Program-made: the position numbers and the translations under genes | Assembly (NCBI GenBank): GCA_023653785.1 | Contig: JAMKCH010035844.1 | Span: 16,280 to 80,279 of the forward strand | Direction of reading: 5' to 3' | Source: Ophioderma brevispina | Taxonomy: Eukaryota; Echinodermata; Ophiuroidea; Amphilepidida; Ophiodermatidae | DNA length: 64,000 nt | Notes under the pieces: model-generated | Told to the model about the DNA's origin: nothing | Databases searched by the model: none | What the model saw: only the letters and a program-made list of their open reading frames with translations | In this document: in pieces, positions 1-12,290 of the stretch | Position numbering within the stretch: the stretch's first letter is position 1 | How the letters are laid out: the number at the start of each line of letters is the position of its first letter

Positions 1-91
1 ATACCACTCGGTCTTTCGTTGGTCAAGGGGCACCCCCCCATCAAGTTTCAGGAACGTGCGACCTTGGTCTACGAGAAAAATAGACGCGATC

Positions 92-125
92 GGACAGACA
101 GACAGATGACAGACAGGACAGACCA
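92..125. repeat. GACA-type simple repeat
   Basis: A short run of imperfect GACA units (gacagacagacagatgacag and continuation). It looks like ordinary simple-sequence DNA. Nothing else is recognised in the first 400 bases. Confidence 0.6.
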
Positions 126-416
126 CCGGTAAATAGATGATGCATTTATTGACCTGCCTGCGTTAAACTGGTTGAACCATCAAGAACCATTAAAAACATA
201 GCCGGTTTGAAAAGTTATCGTGGCCCGCAGTAGTGCTTTCCCTAACGGGAGATTTTTACTCGGGTTGTCGGCTAAAGGGAAATCCCAGCAGCGACCAACT
301 AGGGGTGAATGTGAATAAACGTCATTAAAATACATGTGCTGTTTGTACTCGACCTTGTTAGCTCAGCACACACGGGTGTGTGGTGTGTGTGTAAAATATG
401 GGGATCCCATGGCAAT

Positions 417-520
417 AAGATCTTTATCACCTCCCCTCGGCCCCTAAAATGATTTCCCTTTCCATAACGCGGGCGCCTGCACCATTTATGCGCGGGGGCG
501 AGGGGAGTGATCAAGATCTT
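417..520. repeat. Hairpin-forming inverted repeat
   Basis: The left arm (417-444, beginning aagatctttatcacctcccc) is nearly the reverse complement of 494-520 (ending gtgatcaagatctt). The stem is about 27 bases with one or two small mismatches around a loop of about 49 bases. It may be the core of a small foldback MITE. No gene is seen around it, and 521-1926 shows only a T-run (about 901-924) and AT-rich sequence. Confidence 0.55.
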
Positions 521-1926
521 CTTCTTGATCACCATGACAAATATTGTTGCACATTCTTGTGTTTTGTTTTCTAGTCGGACATTAGATTTCATATTGAGTC
601 TATGGATAATTTCTAGCTGAACAGTGACGATGAGGATATTAAAAGGCGGACTCAGAGATTTCCTGAGGAGGGCGCCTCCAATTTCCAAACACAATCGTGT
701 TTTTGATGTAATCATAATGGTTGTCCCATATAATAATCACTGTGTGAAATGCTAAGATTAAATCGAATTCTTCTATAGAAAATCACATTGTTATAAAATT
801 CGGATCCGGAATTTTGGGTATACACAGTTTCCTAGGAGTAGTAATAAAAAATGTTTACTGCATCGAAAAGGAAAAATCTGATTCATCTCAAATTTCGAAT
901 TGTTTTTTTTTTTTTTTTTTTTTTGTATGCATTTAAGGTTACTGAAGTTTTAGTTCTAGTGCACTATTTTAATTATAGCACTGTCACATCCACACAACAT
1001 GGACACATGAAAGCTCTGAGTCAGATCATGCTACATGTGTGTATAAACCCAAGGTCTCGCATCTGGGCACAAGAGCGAAAGTTGGACCCGTGACACTGAT
1101 CTCTACACCGTCAGTGCCCGTTGCAAGTTCACGATGAGAATATAAATAAATGAGACGATCGGAAAAATACTGTGAAATTAAATAAAAAAAATAATTTGGC
1201 GTTTTTTTTAAAATGATTAAAATAGATTAAGAGTAAAAGACAAAATTTACACTATATACTATATTACGATTTATGGCCGAACCTGGGTAGAAAATATTTA
1301 CTACCTCCAGATGCTGAATTGAACAATACAGTGCAAAAAAGTAAACAAATAAAAAAGGTTAATCGTATGAAACACGAAGAAACCGCACTAAACTTGTAGT
1401 TGTATTTATTTCGGGGCCCCCCATTTTTGAAAGCTGAACGTTACATTGATAGTGCGACGGACCTTGTTCGGCAGTCAAAGGTCACGATTAATTATACTAA
1501 TCAGACCCCGGCTACGAGCGTGATATGCAAGAGGCACTCTTTGAAATAACTTAAAGTTGTCGAATAAAGTTGTCCATTATTTTCTTACGCCCGATTAAAG
1601 TCAAATAATGTCAAAAGTTCTCTTTGAAAGTACTTCGGAAATGATATCCTGGGTACAATTTCAAGGAACATTCGCTATGTAATAAATGCTGCGGTGTGAT
1701 TTCCAAAGGTACGAACACATCGTCTGCTCGGAAAATTTTTGATGCGTGTAAGCTTTTCATAATTATGTTTCTTAATTAAAAAAAATATTTTCTTCATTTC
1801 AAAATACGGAACGAGATTATTAAATAGTTAATGTTACACTCATGGGTTCGGTTTCATTTTTGGGAAGTTTTTAAGCGAGAAATTAAATTTCATTTGTTTA
1901 CGGTTGATAGCTCATTTTTTATGCAG

Positions 1927-2066
1927 GAACCAGGTTGTGTTAGAATTTGTATGACGTCATGTATAAAAGAAAACAAATTGATCGCGCTGTGCGTGGAGTC
2001 CGGTCTGCTGCGGGACTACCTCGCCTTTTTGCAGTTTTGTAAAAACCGGGGAATCCCTGTCCCCAG
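1927..2066 (+). CDS. Possible internal coding exon, function unknown
   Basis: A 140-base open stretch lies between a good acceptor (ctcattttttatgcag) and a possible donor (ccccag|gtgacg). It would start in phase 0 and end after two bases of a codon. It encodes about 46 residues, including IALCVESGLLRDYLAFLQF, an amphipathic, probably helical stretch. The codons are clearly richer in G and C at third positions than the AT-rich flanks, as expected for real coding DNA. I do not recognise the family. It lies on the strand opposite the SHP2 exons, so it would belong to a nested or neighbouring gene. No partner exon was found. Chance openness remains possible. Confidence 0.4.
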
Positions 2067-3857
2067 GTGACGTAATTAGGAAATCCTACAAAACATACAT
2101 GGCTTGGAGGGAATAAAATTACGGCTACAATTCATGGTGATTTGTTCTGAGCCGTAGGCTATACTGGATATTTTCATACACAGGTTTAAAGCGTCATTTC
2201 TGTTTCCTCCTACTGAGAATTGGCCTTGCGGTGCATGTACGTCCACATGCACGGGCCACGGGGCTACTATGGTAATTAGTGTTTGTTACGAGACGTACTC
2301 AAGGTCAGAAAAGTAACCTCCCGTGGTTCATAAAACAAAATTCACAATGTCTCTTTGTAAGAAGATTGACTTGACCAAGATGTAAATTCAAAGTAATGAT
2401 TTTAATACATAACTTAAATCACACAATATACACTGTGCAATTAACAATGCACAAAAATTATTATGTTTCTTACCTACTTAAAAATCAAATTAAACACAAC
2501 ATCTCATCATTTATAAAGTCCACAGTTTTTGTTGGGTGCGCACCAGTCTCTTGTAGAATCAGGTCCACATATAAATCTTGCTGGCACAATTCTTGCTGTA
2601 CAGTTCAACTAGTTTCGCGAAGTCGCAAAAGTCCTTTTGGTCTAGACCGGCCGATTAATTTGTAAACTCGTAGACTTGAAGAACTACTGGAAGTATAACT
2701 GCAGCTTGATGGTATAACATTTGTCCATACAGGTACTCAGTGCATTAAAGGTGAATGTCACTGGTACAGAAGAAAATCTGCTGGAATGTTAATGTTAACC
2801 TTTGTTTTTCCAAAGGTACCAAATTTTAAGCAGCTCTGACAATTCTGACAACTTTTCAGAATTGTATTAAATAACATAACATTTTCAAATGTTATGCAAA
2901 GTTCTCCACCTTCTGTTTGAGAGGTCTACACTCGCTGAAATCTCTTGACTACTGGCAAAGAGAAATAACTTGCAACAGAATTTGTCCGCAGCAAATTTCC
3001 CATGATGCAACACAAAACAAGCGAAGACAAGTCGAAATTTCACAATCTTCTCAGTTTGCTGAAACATGTTTAAAGGAAGTCCGCTATCTTCCACATCCTG
3101 CACCTGATATGTTTTGACATAGCAATATTACACAAAGTTTATTGTTCATCAACAGGTGTGCAATCTTGCTTCCTTAACAAAGAACTTCTGTAGAGTTCTC
3201 AGAATGGCGAAGATAAGACACTGTGCTCCTCTTGTTCTCAGATTGCGAACATATTCTGACATGTTCGTACTCAGGATGTCTACACACACTAGTCCATTTA
3301 GAACTAGGTCAATCAGATAAGTCATGCTTATTGCTCAACACATTGCAAGTTTCATATTTTCCAGTTCTCCTCACTCATAATTTATATGATTAAATTTAAC
3401 ATGATTTAATTAATATAATACAGAAAATAATACAATATTCAGGAGTCTGTCACATGTTGCCTAATTATAATAACATTCGTCAAAGCGGGGCTGATTCTAG
3501 CAACAACAACTAGACCCGATGAAAGAGAAATTTCTATTGGGTGTAATCTTGACTGAGGTCGCGCCAGATTTACTTCCATAGTTTCTCATTCGCCGATAAA
3601 CGCCAAGGGCATCACATATTATTATCTAGGTCACGTGATATTGTGACCTTCTCGATCACGAGTCAAGAACATAGCAACAATGTATAATGCAAATTAGGAA
3701 CAAACAAACATTGCCTGCAGATAAGGTCATCATTTGTATTGGCATCTATTTTATTTATAAGATGCCAACTAATAACAGAAATATGTAGGGCCTACATGTT
3801 GCAACAAACTACAATTTCGCGTAAAATAGTCATGAATATATAACTAATACCATGAAG
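2067..3857. other. Unassigned AT-rich DNA
   Basis: No gene, tandem array or terminal-inverted-repeat element was recognised. Open frames around 2885-3117 on both strands lack splice signals or recognisable family features. The sequence probably lies in the large intron 5 of the SHP2-like gene. Confidence 0.4.
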
Positions 3858-4414
3858 TTAAAGGTCCATGGCCCGATCGCTAATAGCCTCGTCCCCAGAA
3901 GCCCCAGATTTTACCGGAAGTGGTCAACATTTTGGTATCAGAACAGTGGCGTAACCAGACCTTTACAAATGGGGGGGGCTGAAGGGGTGCCAAGACTTTT
4001 TTTGAGGGGGCAAATTTGGGTCCTTCTCCATAGACACTGTACAAAAGGTCAGTTCATTTGGGGGGGCGGAAGGGGGGGCAAGGGTTTTGTTTGGGGGGGC
4101 TCTCGCCCCCCCTGCCCCCCCCGCTGGTTACGCCACTGTATCAGAAGAAAGCTACTATTTTTCTCATTTACCCTGTGAAATCTTAGAGCCAAAGGATGTT
4201 TGGTTTGGAAGTTATGAGCGAAAATGTGCCCCATTTTGGTGGACCAATATTAATTTTACACAGTACTCTATGGGCTTACAAAATCACGTTTTTAGCTCTC
4301 GCATCAAAACGGATTGAAATATCGCCGCGAAACTTTACAGATGTGGTTTTGGAGTGAAGGCCAATCTATTAAGATGAAAACTCCATATCCTTAAATCGGG
4401 CCATCCCCCTTTAA
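3858..4414. mobile_element. TTAA-flanked MITE (piggyBac-like ends) carrying a nested hAT MITE
   Basis: The element begins TTAAAGGTCCATGGCCCGAT and ends in the approximate reverse complement, atcgggccatccccctttaa. The TTAA sits on both sides, as expected for piggyBac-type target duplication. A related copy lies at 51764-52132 (shared words include agattttaccggaa, tctcatttaccctgtgaaat and gatgaaaactccatat). It has no coding capacity and is interrupted by the hAT MITE at 3944-4138. The superfamily assignment rests only on the TTAA and short inverted ends. Confidence 0.75.
3944..4138. mobile_element. hAT-type MITE with exact 8-bp target duplication
   Basis: The terminal inverted repeats are CAGTGGCGTAACCAG and CTGGTTACGCCACTG, the common hAT MITE form. 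The element is flanked by the perfect 8-base duplication TATCAGAA (3936-3943 and 4139-4146). The interior is G-run and C-run rich with no open frame of note. It is inserted inside the older TTAA element at 3858-4414. Confidence 0.88.
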
Positions 4415-5198
4415 TATAGTTACGTCCATAATATCTTCATGCTAGAACCTTCGTGAACATGATTTCGAATTCAACAATGAACACCCCTCCAGAAGCTGTT
4501 AAGGCGTCCACCGCGTCAAACAAGTTGCCGAAATGTATTATGCAAATTACACATGAACATCTGGCCAAGCGGTCTTACCAAAACAAACGTCACTCCTGCT
4601 GTTATGTGTTTGTGCAGTCGATATTCATCTGACATTCAAACTCCACTTCCATCCCCTTCCCCAAAAACATTTAAATATAAAATGGTGCGTCCAGCTTGGT
4701 CCAGGGCTCAGGTCCAGGGCGTGTTTACACTAAATCTGCTCAAGCGCGGTTGCAAGTCGATATGCAAATGAGCTTACTCTTGCAATCGTGTTTGACCTCT
4801 GTAATTGCCACTCAGACTGACTCAGTTCATTTTCGCCCGAAGTATACCCCGCAAGCACCGCTTAACACGCGCACACAAAGCAATAGCTTTCAGTAAGAAA
4901 GACGACAAACGAGGCATCCAAAGATGCCCGAAAAAACACAAAACCACCCAAACTGACTGCCGTCACTAAAATTCCAAAAAATAAAACCTACGGCAAAAGG
5001 CCCACACCTTCAGAACAATTTGCCGAATTTTCGGCAGAAACGGACATAAAACGGCCAACTAGTTTCGCAAACAAGAACCGACATATTAAAACACGCCGCT
5101 CTCGATTGCAAAAACCCATCATTGATGGGTTAATAAGCATGTAAAAATCGGGGCTTATATTTTAGGGACATCTGATATTCATAATCTCTCAGTACACC
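4415..5198. other. Unassigned DNA
   Basis: No gene or repeat structure was recognised. The sequence is mixed in composition with no conserved coding motifs. Confidence 0.35.
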
Positions 5199-5404
5199 TT
5201 AAAGAGACACTGGCACATTTCCTACAGCATACGCCCTCAATTTTCCTCAAAACTGATATTTTAGCCTCTTTATAATGGTTATGTGCGTATTATCTCTCGC
5301 CTGAAATTACAAAGCCTAAAACGATCTCCTTATGAGTAAAAAGAATGATTTTTGTATTTAACATCGCCGGTGACGCTTAATTTAGCAGACGACGGAAATG
5401 GCGC

Positions 5405-6412
5405 TTAACCCTCGTCTACCTGAGCCATTTTTTGTAACAAAACTCCCGAAGGGGGGGGGGTGGTTACCACCCCCCCCTGTGATTTTCGTTACTGAACACC
5501 CGATTTCTGTAAATTTGGTACCAAAGGATAGCTTAGAGTTTCTTCTTTCCATTGGTACCAAAATAAGTACTAACATCCCCATTATGACGTCACCATGACG
5601 TCATATGTTGAGGAAAGTACGAAAATACTGAATATAGGGTGGAAAATTGATATTTCGCAATTTTAGCGACTCAAACACCCTATTATAGCTCTAAAATGAT
5701 TTCTTTATATAAAACTAGTCATTTCCTATCAAGTAGAGTCGAAAACCGCATGAAAATCTGATTTTCCTAACCTTTTTGGCGAAAAATTGAATTTTTCACT
5801 GTGTGCGTCTATGGAAATGGCAGTTTTGCTGACATGCGAACTTTATGACGTCATTGTGACGTAATGCTAGGCATGTTGGTACTCATTTTGGTATCAAAGG
5901 AAAGAGGAGGACCATAGCTATCTATTGGTACCAAAATCAAGTGTATGTGATGTTCCTGTGTTGTGTTAGGCATGTTGGTACTTCTCTTCCGGAGGGGGGG
6001 GTGGTTACCACCCCCCCCTATCGATCACTTTGGGATCACCCTGTATCTTACCTATACCCCGGTGGATGTTTGTTTTTCGATTAAAAGGAGCGGAACATTT
6101 TTTTTTTTTTTTTTTTTGCTATCTATTGGTACCAAAATCAAGTGTATGTGATGTTCCTGTGTTGTGTTAGGCATGTTGGTACTTCTCTTCCGGAGGGGGG
6201 GGTGGTTACCACCCCCCCCTATCGATCACTTTGGGATCACCCTGTATCTTACCTATACCCCGGTGGATGTTTGTTTTTCGATTAAAAGGAGCGGAACATG
6301 TCAATTGACAATTACATTAAATAATTTGGCACCAAAAAAGGGGGTTTTAGCAAGCCGGGGAAAAAACCTGAAGGGGGGGGGGTGGTAACCACCCCCCCCT
6401 TCGGTAGACGAG
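5405..6412 (+). mobile_element. Hairpin-bearing TTAA element, copy 1
   Basis: The element starts ttaaccctcgtctacctgag; the far end is ggtagacgag with a degraded TTAA. It contains four near-perfect palindromes of the form G(7-9)-TGGTTACCA-C(7-9), at about 5451-5478, 5992-6018, 6193-6219 and 6374-6400. A second copy lies inverted at 28157-28982 with recognisable homology along its whole length. The interior also carries GGTACCAAA words and TGACGTCA words. No protein is encoded. Confidence 0.75.
5917..6299 (+). repeat. Exact 182-bp tandem duplication separated by a T-run
   Basis: Bases 5917-6098 and 6118-6299 read as identical over 182 positions, including the lengths of the flanking G and C runs. 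They are separated by about 19 T residues. The other copy of this element (28157-28982) carries the segment once, so the duplication is private to this locus: either very recent or an assembly artefact. Confidence 0.85.
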
Positions 6413-6732
6413 AAAACACACTCCGTATGCATGTTTTCCACGGCATGAACGCTTTTTGACCTGTCTGAGACCTTTGTGGTTTTAATATTAATGAGTACGA
6501 GTCTATGATATTCATGTAATATACACATTTGTTGATTAAAGTTATGGAAAACTTAAAAGTTAGCCTATAAATTACCTGGATGTTTTTAACCTCTTATTAA
6601 CGTCCCTATCTGTTTTTGATTATGGTATTTATGTGTAAAATGTATCTTTATTCTTCCAATGGCCTAGACTATCATTTGAGAGCAAATTGAAGAAATTTCA
6701 TATTTTGTGAAAATGTGCCAGTGCCGCTTTAA

Positions 6733-7131
6733 AATCACCTTTTAAAGGGGTGTGAGAGTAAGCCTTATATTGATGAGTCCTGCTCAGATGCTCATCTTAT
6801 CCTTAACGATAATATTTTGTAAAGGGTTGTCTTCCTCTTATGCCATACAAGATCAATCTACATCATAAATTATCATATTTGGCTATTTTTATTACAACCT
6901 TACAATGCACTAAATGGAACCTCAATTCTGGTTATACAAGATTACACACTTCCTTTCAGAAACTTCCTGATTTCCAAACAAACTGTCATTTTATCAGGTT
7001 TTGTTTATCTACAATGAATATTGTTTAACTAAGCACACAGGTTATATTCTTTGTAATTCGCTTGAGAAATTACTAACTTACAATTTACCAGAATTTGAAT
7101 TTCCATGTGCCGCAGTGGATGCCCATGTTCA
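6733..7131. other. Unassigned AT-rich DNA
   Basis: No gene or repeat was recognised between the TTAA element and the SINE. Confidence 0.35.
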
Positions 7132-7530
7132 GTGTGGAGCGTGGCCCACTGGTTAGAGTATTTGCCTTTGGTGCAAGAGGTCCCCGATTCGAGCCAATTG
7201 CTGGGATTTAATTGGGTACTAAATTCTGGATTTGATTTGTAAGTACTATTGATTAAAACTGGAATTCCACTCTCCCCATGGTTCATTTGGACTTGGGCAA
7301 ACTAACCACAAGAATACCCCGTCCCTCAGAGGGGACGTTAAGCCGTCCCGTCCCATGTACATGGAGAATCATGCCTGTATATGTAATCGCAGCCTGTTTC
7401 GATAATGTAGGGTGGAACCCCTGTCTGTCCCATTCGTCCCGGATTCCCTCCTGGCAATCATTGGAAAGCATGTCTGAATCACTTGAATGATCTCCCAGCT
7501 AAATATTACAAAAATAAATCAAATCACTAA
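7132..7530 (+). mobile_element. tRNA-derived SINE
   Basis: A tRNA-like head carries an A box (tggcccactggttagagta, 7142-7160) and a B box (cccgattcgagcc, about 7184-7196). It is followed by an unrelated body of about 300 bases (including ggggacgttaagccgtcc) and an A-rich, TAAATCAAATCA-like tail. The A and B boxes form the internal RNA polymerase III promoter. It cannot be a working tRNA because the stems do not pair well. Target duplications were not identified. Confidence 0.7.
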
Positions 7531-7659
7531 AACTGTAATACAAACATCCTGATTTCTTAGGCTTTTTTGATCGCCCCATTACCCATCTACCAAGATTTAC
7601 CTACAGGGTGGTGTTACTATACTCTATTACTTACCAACCAACAGTTCTGTTTATTTTAC

Positions 7660-7906
7660 ACAAAAGGCATGTTCACGGATTTGACAATGCTTAAATCCAA
7701 TTACCATGATTACTCCCTTAATAAGGGAGGCTGGATTTCCTATTTGCTCCTATAGAAATTATAAATTTCACAGCATTTTGAAAAATAATCTCGTTTAAAA
7801 TATTTCAGATGGGGACATTTTTATAGAAAGCTTTACATTAGTGGTTGAAATCGAATTTTCAATTTTTTAGGAACACCTGTTAGGTGAATCTCTTTTTCAC
7901 CTTTAA
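7660..7906 (+). mobile_element. TTAA MITE fragment (AGGTGCAACGAG family), truncated
   Basis: The 3' half resembles the copies at 30331-30676 and 52259-52618: shared words include tatttgctcctat, ttacaaatttcacag, gatggggacattttta, tagaaagcttta and ggaacacctgtt. It ends in a weathered caccTTTAA. The left terminus is not recognisable. Confidence 0.6.
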
Positions 7907-10900
7907 TTGTTTTGGTTGGCCCCTCTATGTGGTCAAAGTTTTGCGACTTATCTCCAGTAGCAGAGTACTGCTGTAATGGTGGCAACATTGTGTGCCTGTT
8001 AGACACCTCTATAATGCAACTTCTAAGTACACCATATAGTAGGCTACTGCATAGGTTTATTGACTTGTTTTATCGACCCTTACCATACAGAGAAAACAAG
8101 CACGGATTTAATGGGTACTGTTTTTCTATTGTGAGAACTGAGATATGAAAGTTTCTAAAGGTGTGTTTTAAAGAGGGAATTCCTTCTTCGGAAAGTTCAC
8201 ATTTAATAAAACTAAAAACATGTCTTAATGGTTTCCCCCAAATCTTTTCATAAGTTTGTTTAGCTCCCCTAACAATGAAACAAAGTGGTTTAGGGACATG
8301 GGGGGAGGTTAGCAAACTTACTATATCGTCCCCTGTGCGTAAAAGGCCATTTTTATATTTTTATACATCTACAATGCGCCCAGTGCCTTATGCGCCCCTA
8401 ATCCGACGCCTGAGCATATATTAAAAATTTGTTAGTATAGTAATAGGCCTATGTTGTTTCAATGTAATTGGACATGGTGCAGAAAATCACTAATTCCACA
8501 TGGGGCAAGGGGTTGCAAGATTCCCCACAGGGGACAGCTGCCCCCTGCCTCCACTGTGGGTAATGCGCACTGAACTACTCGACCTAATATCATTTTCAAA
8601 TTTAAAATCTTTTTTTTTTTGGCACCCTCTCTCCATCTCTTACTTTATCCACAGGCTAAAATTGAAAATATTGAGAACTGATTACCCCCCCATGACCCTT
8701 TAAAAAGTTAAACCCCCTGAACTTGGCTACATACATTGGGAGTTGACTGACTTCCTAAAGGTCAATTTTTTAGTACAAGTATGCATATTTTTAATGTTAC
8801 AACATACTTTCATATTTGTTAAATTCAACTAAAAAATTACATTGCTGTAATCGATAAACTTTCTGTGTATCGATATGTCGGAAGACACACATCCCCTACA
8901 TGTAGTAACCTTATCGATAATCCAGTTTGGATACACAGGCTTGGTTTGTTTTTTTTAGTAACAACGTACAAGTAGGACCCTGGGAGAATTCCCGCGTTTA
9001 AAAACCCCGAATTCTTGTGAGAGATTTTGGCAATTCCATATCCAACATAATAACAATATCGACCAATCACGCGTCAATCACAAATACAGAAAAAAACCTG
9101 TCCACTCTCGACGGTCTCCATTCTAATGTTTTTGTGGACATTTTTCTCAACTTCCGGGTTGTTACTCGGAAATTTTAGGTGTCCGAGAGTGAATTTGCAG
9201 ATCGTAATCAGAGAGAGCTGGCAGTTGGGTCTGACCCTACATTTTTTCTTTTATTCCACTTTTTTATTAAGGCGGCCTTATAAAAGACAATTTAACCCCA
9301 CCCTAACAAGGCATGAAAGCTAGCCCCAATTAGGAATCGGACTTTTAGTGTTATACTATTTTATGGTGATCATGCCATGGGTTTACTATTCTCGCATGTA
9401 AATTTCCACTCATTACATTCTCCACTACCTCCGACAGAAGGTTTCCTTTGGAAAAATTGCTTGAAAATGGTACTCTGGACAACGGCAAAGCACATTCGCT
9501 ACTACAAGTCTAACAAGTTTTGAATTTGTGGGAGGTGAAAAGAAATGACTTGTTGGAGAAGGTTGCTTCGTACAATAATCACACCCCACAAGGCCGAGCT
9601 AAGACCAGTCATTTTAGGGCCCGCTAGAGATTTTCTCGCTTAGTTTGTAACAGTTTGTTAATGGAAGATGCGCTTAGAACGAGTTTCTCGTCATTTTTTC
9701 GATTTTGTTCGCAAAGCTATTGAGGTGCTTGAATATTCAAGGCAAGTGGTTTTCAATCTACGGTCAGACGTAATGTCACAGATCGTATATTGTTTACCTG
9801 ATTGGGTAAACCTTTATTTATGTAAATTTTTTACCGATACGGGCATCGTTTGTAGTATTTGCCGTCTCTAAGGGCGGGCATTTTGTTTTTGCAAGCTTAC
9901 ACAACGGTAACTTTCTTATTTTCGCACCATTTCCTCTGAGAAATCCGCAGTGGTACCAGACAATTCTAGCTTGGTTCATTTATTCTGGAACGCTACAATT
10001 TCAACATTATTGAGGGTCTTTGGATGCTACCCTGATGTTGTTTTTGATTGTGAAGCCATTCTAAAGGCAAATTGAAGTTTTTTTGTCCTTATTTTAAGCA
10101 TGTATTCCGTTTGACTTCCTTGGATGTCGTTTATTATCTGCTACTACCAATTTTGGTGTCATCGACATGTCCAGTTTTAAAAAAATATAGCGGCAATCGA
10201 TACTGCGACAATTGATAACAGCACTAAAAATTTCAAAATGGAAGGCATGGGTAAAATTAACTTAAAAGTCAAAATGCTTCCTTGTAAAATGGGTTGTTCT
10301 TTTTTAATCAAACGTCATTGGGTGCCAAATTAAGTGATTTGGGTACCCAGCACCTTTGGTACCCGTTGGGTACTGGGACCCACCGAAATTCTATCAGTAC
10401 CGGGTACATAATATTATAAGCGCGAATCGCTAGATGGCCCGTAGCCAAATCGAACGAAGCACGACGCACTTGGTTTGCGCACTCGAGCCTCTCCTATGAC
10501 CCGCAGTATTATTTGGAGTAAAAATTGTCCTCCAATAAATAATTCATGAGCCTAGGCGCTACATGCCTCTAAGCATTGGACGCGTTGCCCGGGCGAGACG
10601 CGATTGCTCTCTTCCGGCGCTACTAACCCACACAAGTGTGTATTAGACATTTGCATGATGTTGATTGATGTTAGTTTTCTAGGTGTATGACCTACTGGAA
10701 TGGTTGGCTTGAATTAGGTCTAATTATTCTTTGATATTGCCTGAACTTTTTTTAAAACATAACATTTTATATTTACTTTTAAATTAATTTTGTTGTGAGA
10801 AATGTCATATTAGTAAAGCCATTCTTAAGAGGTATTCTAGTTACACGTAAACTTGTGAGTTTGTAAAAAATGCAAAAGTTGCCACATGGCACGATTATTT

Positions 10901-11397
10901 TTATTAAAAAATGGCAAATCTCTTTCATATAGCCTACATCGTCCTCGTCCCTCGTGCCGTCCGGTTTTAAGGTGTGGAACATAAAAGTATGTTATTTATT
11001 TGTTAGTTTTGCTTACCCGTAACAATAAGCAATGCATAGAGATGTCAAATATAAGGTTATTTGATAGACACAAGTTGCAAGTCAGCCAGGTGGAATACGC
11101 AATAGTTACTTTTACTTACAGATTAGGTTTAGGGGGGTGTTGAATTGTGTCCGCAATTAACAATTTTGCCGGCAACTATAATTTACCCGTCCGTTCAAAC
11201 TCTGGGGGGGGGAGCGCACAATATAATTTTCAAACTTGTTCGTTTATTCGTAGGCTAATGTTAATGATTAGCAGCGATAATGCGGAGAATCGAAAAAATG
11301 TGGAATTTGCTTGATTTTAAACTTACAAATCAGGGATATTAAGTGTTTTAACTTTATAAACTGTTAACATTAGAAACACTAAAACACCGAAAACAAA
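7907..11397. other. Unassigned intronic DNA
   Basis: No exon or complete element was recognised in this 3.5 kb. A cluster of GGTACCC and GGGTACC words lies at about 10338-10410. A CpG-richer patch lies at about 10430-10640. Open frames here are short and lack splice-site context. Confidence 0.35.
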
Positions 11398-11575
11398 AGT
11401 ATTTGAGGAAGTTTTTCATATCCTCTCCCTCCCAGCAAATAGACATACAACGACGGCGTCTCAAACTCTGCACTAACGGCTGATTTGGTTTACACCATAC
11501 AGAATAAACAAAGATCAATGTTTTGTGTTTGAGGTCAAACTGTGTTGATCATGGTGCACAATCTCACAAAAAAAA
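11398..11575 (+). repeat. Interspersed repeat shared with 53520-53640 (inverted)
   Basis: Words such as aacaaagatcaat, gtttgaggtcaaactgtg and catggtgcacaat, plus an upstream aagtatttgagga, recur in reverse complement at about 53520-53640. The two copies have diverged by substitutions and indels. The family is unknown and no terminal structure was found. Confidence 0.6.
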
Positions 11576-11939
11576 CGCTGAAAATCTGATGATATTCACC
11601 GGGAAGGCCTTTTGTAATCTAATCGGAATTTCGATACGCACCTATAGAACTTAACAGAATCATATAAAAAGTAACTGCTGTCTTTTAAATCCAAACGGAT
11701 TTCAATCCAACAGCTTTGTAGGTTATGTTTTGCATATCCCATGTTCAAGTAAAAAATATAAAATATGATTTTTGATAGATTTTTTGATGTTTCGGATTAG
11801 CAAATCGCTGCTTATCATGCCCTTTAAAAAGGATTACCCGATTTAAAAAATCATATAAAGTTCCCATTTTTTACCTCAGAAGCTCTGAGATTTTAGTTCC
11901 CCAGGGCTTTTGCAACTTTTTATCCAAATTTAAGTTTCT

Positions 11940-12290
11940 GGCCACTACATATGTTTTACAAATGTATCCATAATGAAGTTCCTATCTATCTCCTGATCTG
12001 ATCAGTCTGCATCTGAGAGTATTTCAGGCAGTTATAGGCAAGACTACTCTGGCCCTCGGATGCTACTCCCCCTTCTCACGCACTTCTTTCCGCTCTAAAA
12101 AAGAAAGCAGGCGATGTTGCTTCACTACCCGCAGCAACCCTTGCGTTTTTTGGAATGTGCTTCCATCTAGCATAGGGAGTCAAACAATGTTTTTGTCAGA
12201 AGTGCCTGAAAACCTATCTCTTTACTAGCCTTTGTAGGCGCGGTGTGCTTGTATGCGCCAATATAAATGTTCTGTTATTATTATTACTAC
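11940..12290 (+). pseudogene. 3' end of a non-LTR retrotransposon (LINE), decayed
   Basis: Translation gives a broken version of the C-terminal end of a CR1/L2-like reverse transcriptase ORF. The fragment FWNVLPSSI corresponds to the usual LWNSLPxxI motif, followed by a short charged tail and a stop. The 3' end has a GCGCC-rich segment and closes with a TTA-type microsatellite (gttattattatta), a usual 3' terminus for such LINEs. No catalytic residues are left. Clade assignment is approximate. Confidence 0.6.

Larger units (their letters stand above)
5199..6732. mobile_element. TTAA-flanked MITE with a second element nested inside
   Basis: The left end is TTAAAGAGACACTGGCACAT. The right end, reverse complemented, is TTAAAGCGGCACTGGCACAT. 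This gives terminal inverted repeats of about 22 bases with two mismatches and TTAA at both borders. Most of the interior is the separate hairpin-bearing element at 5405-6412. No transposase is encoded, so it is a non-autonomous element. Confidence 0.75.

Noticed and set aside
7132..7205. Possible genuine tRNA gene
   Set aside because: A and B boxes are present, but acceptor and anticodon stems do not pair, and a SINE body follows.
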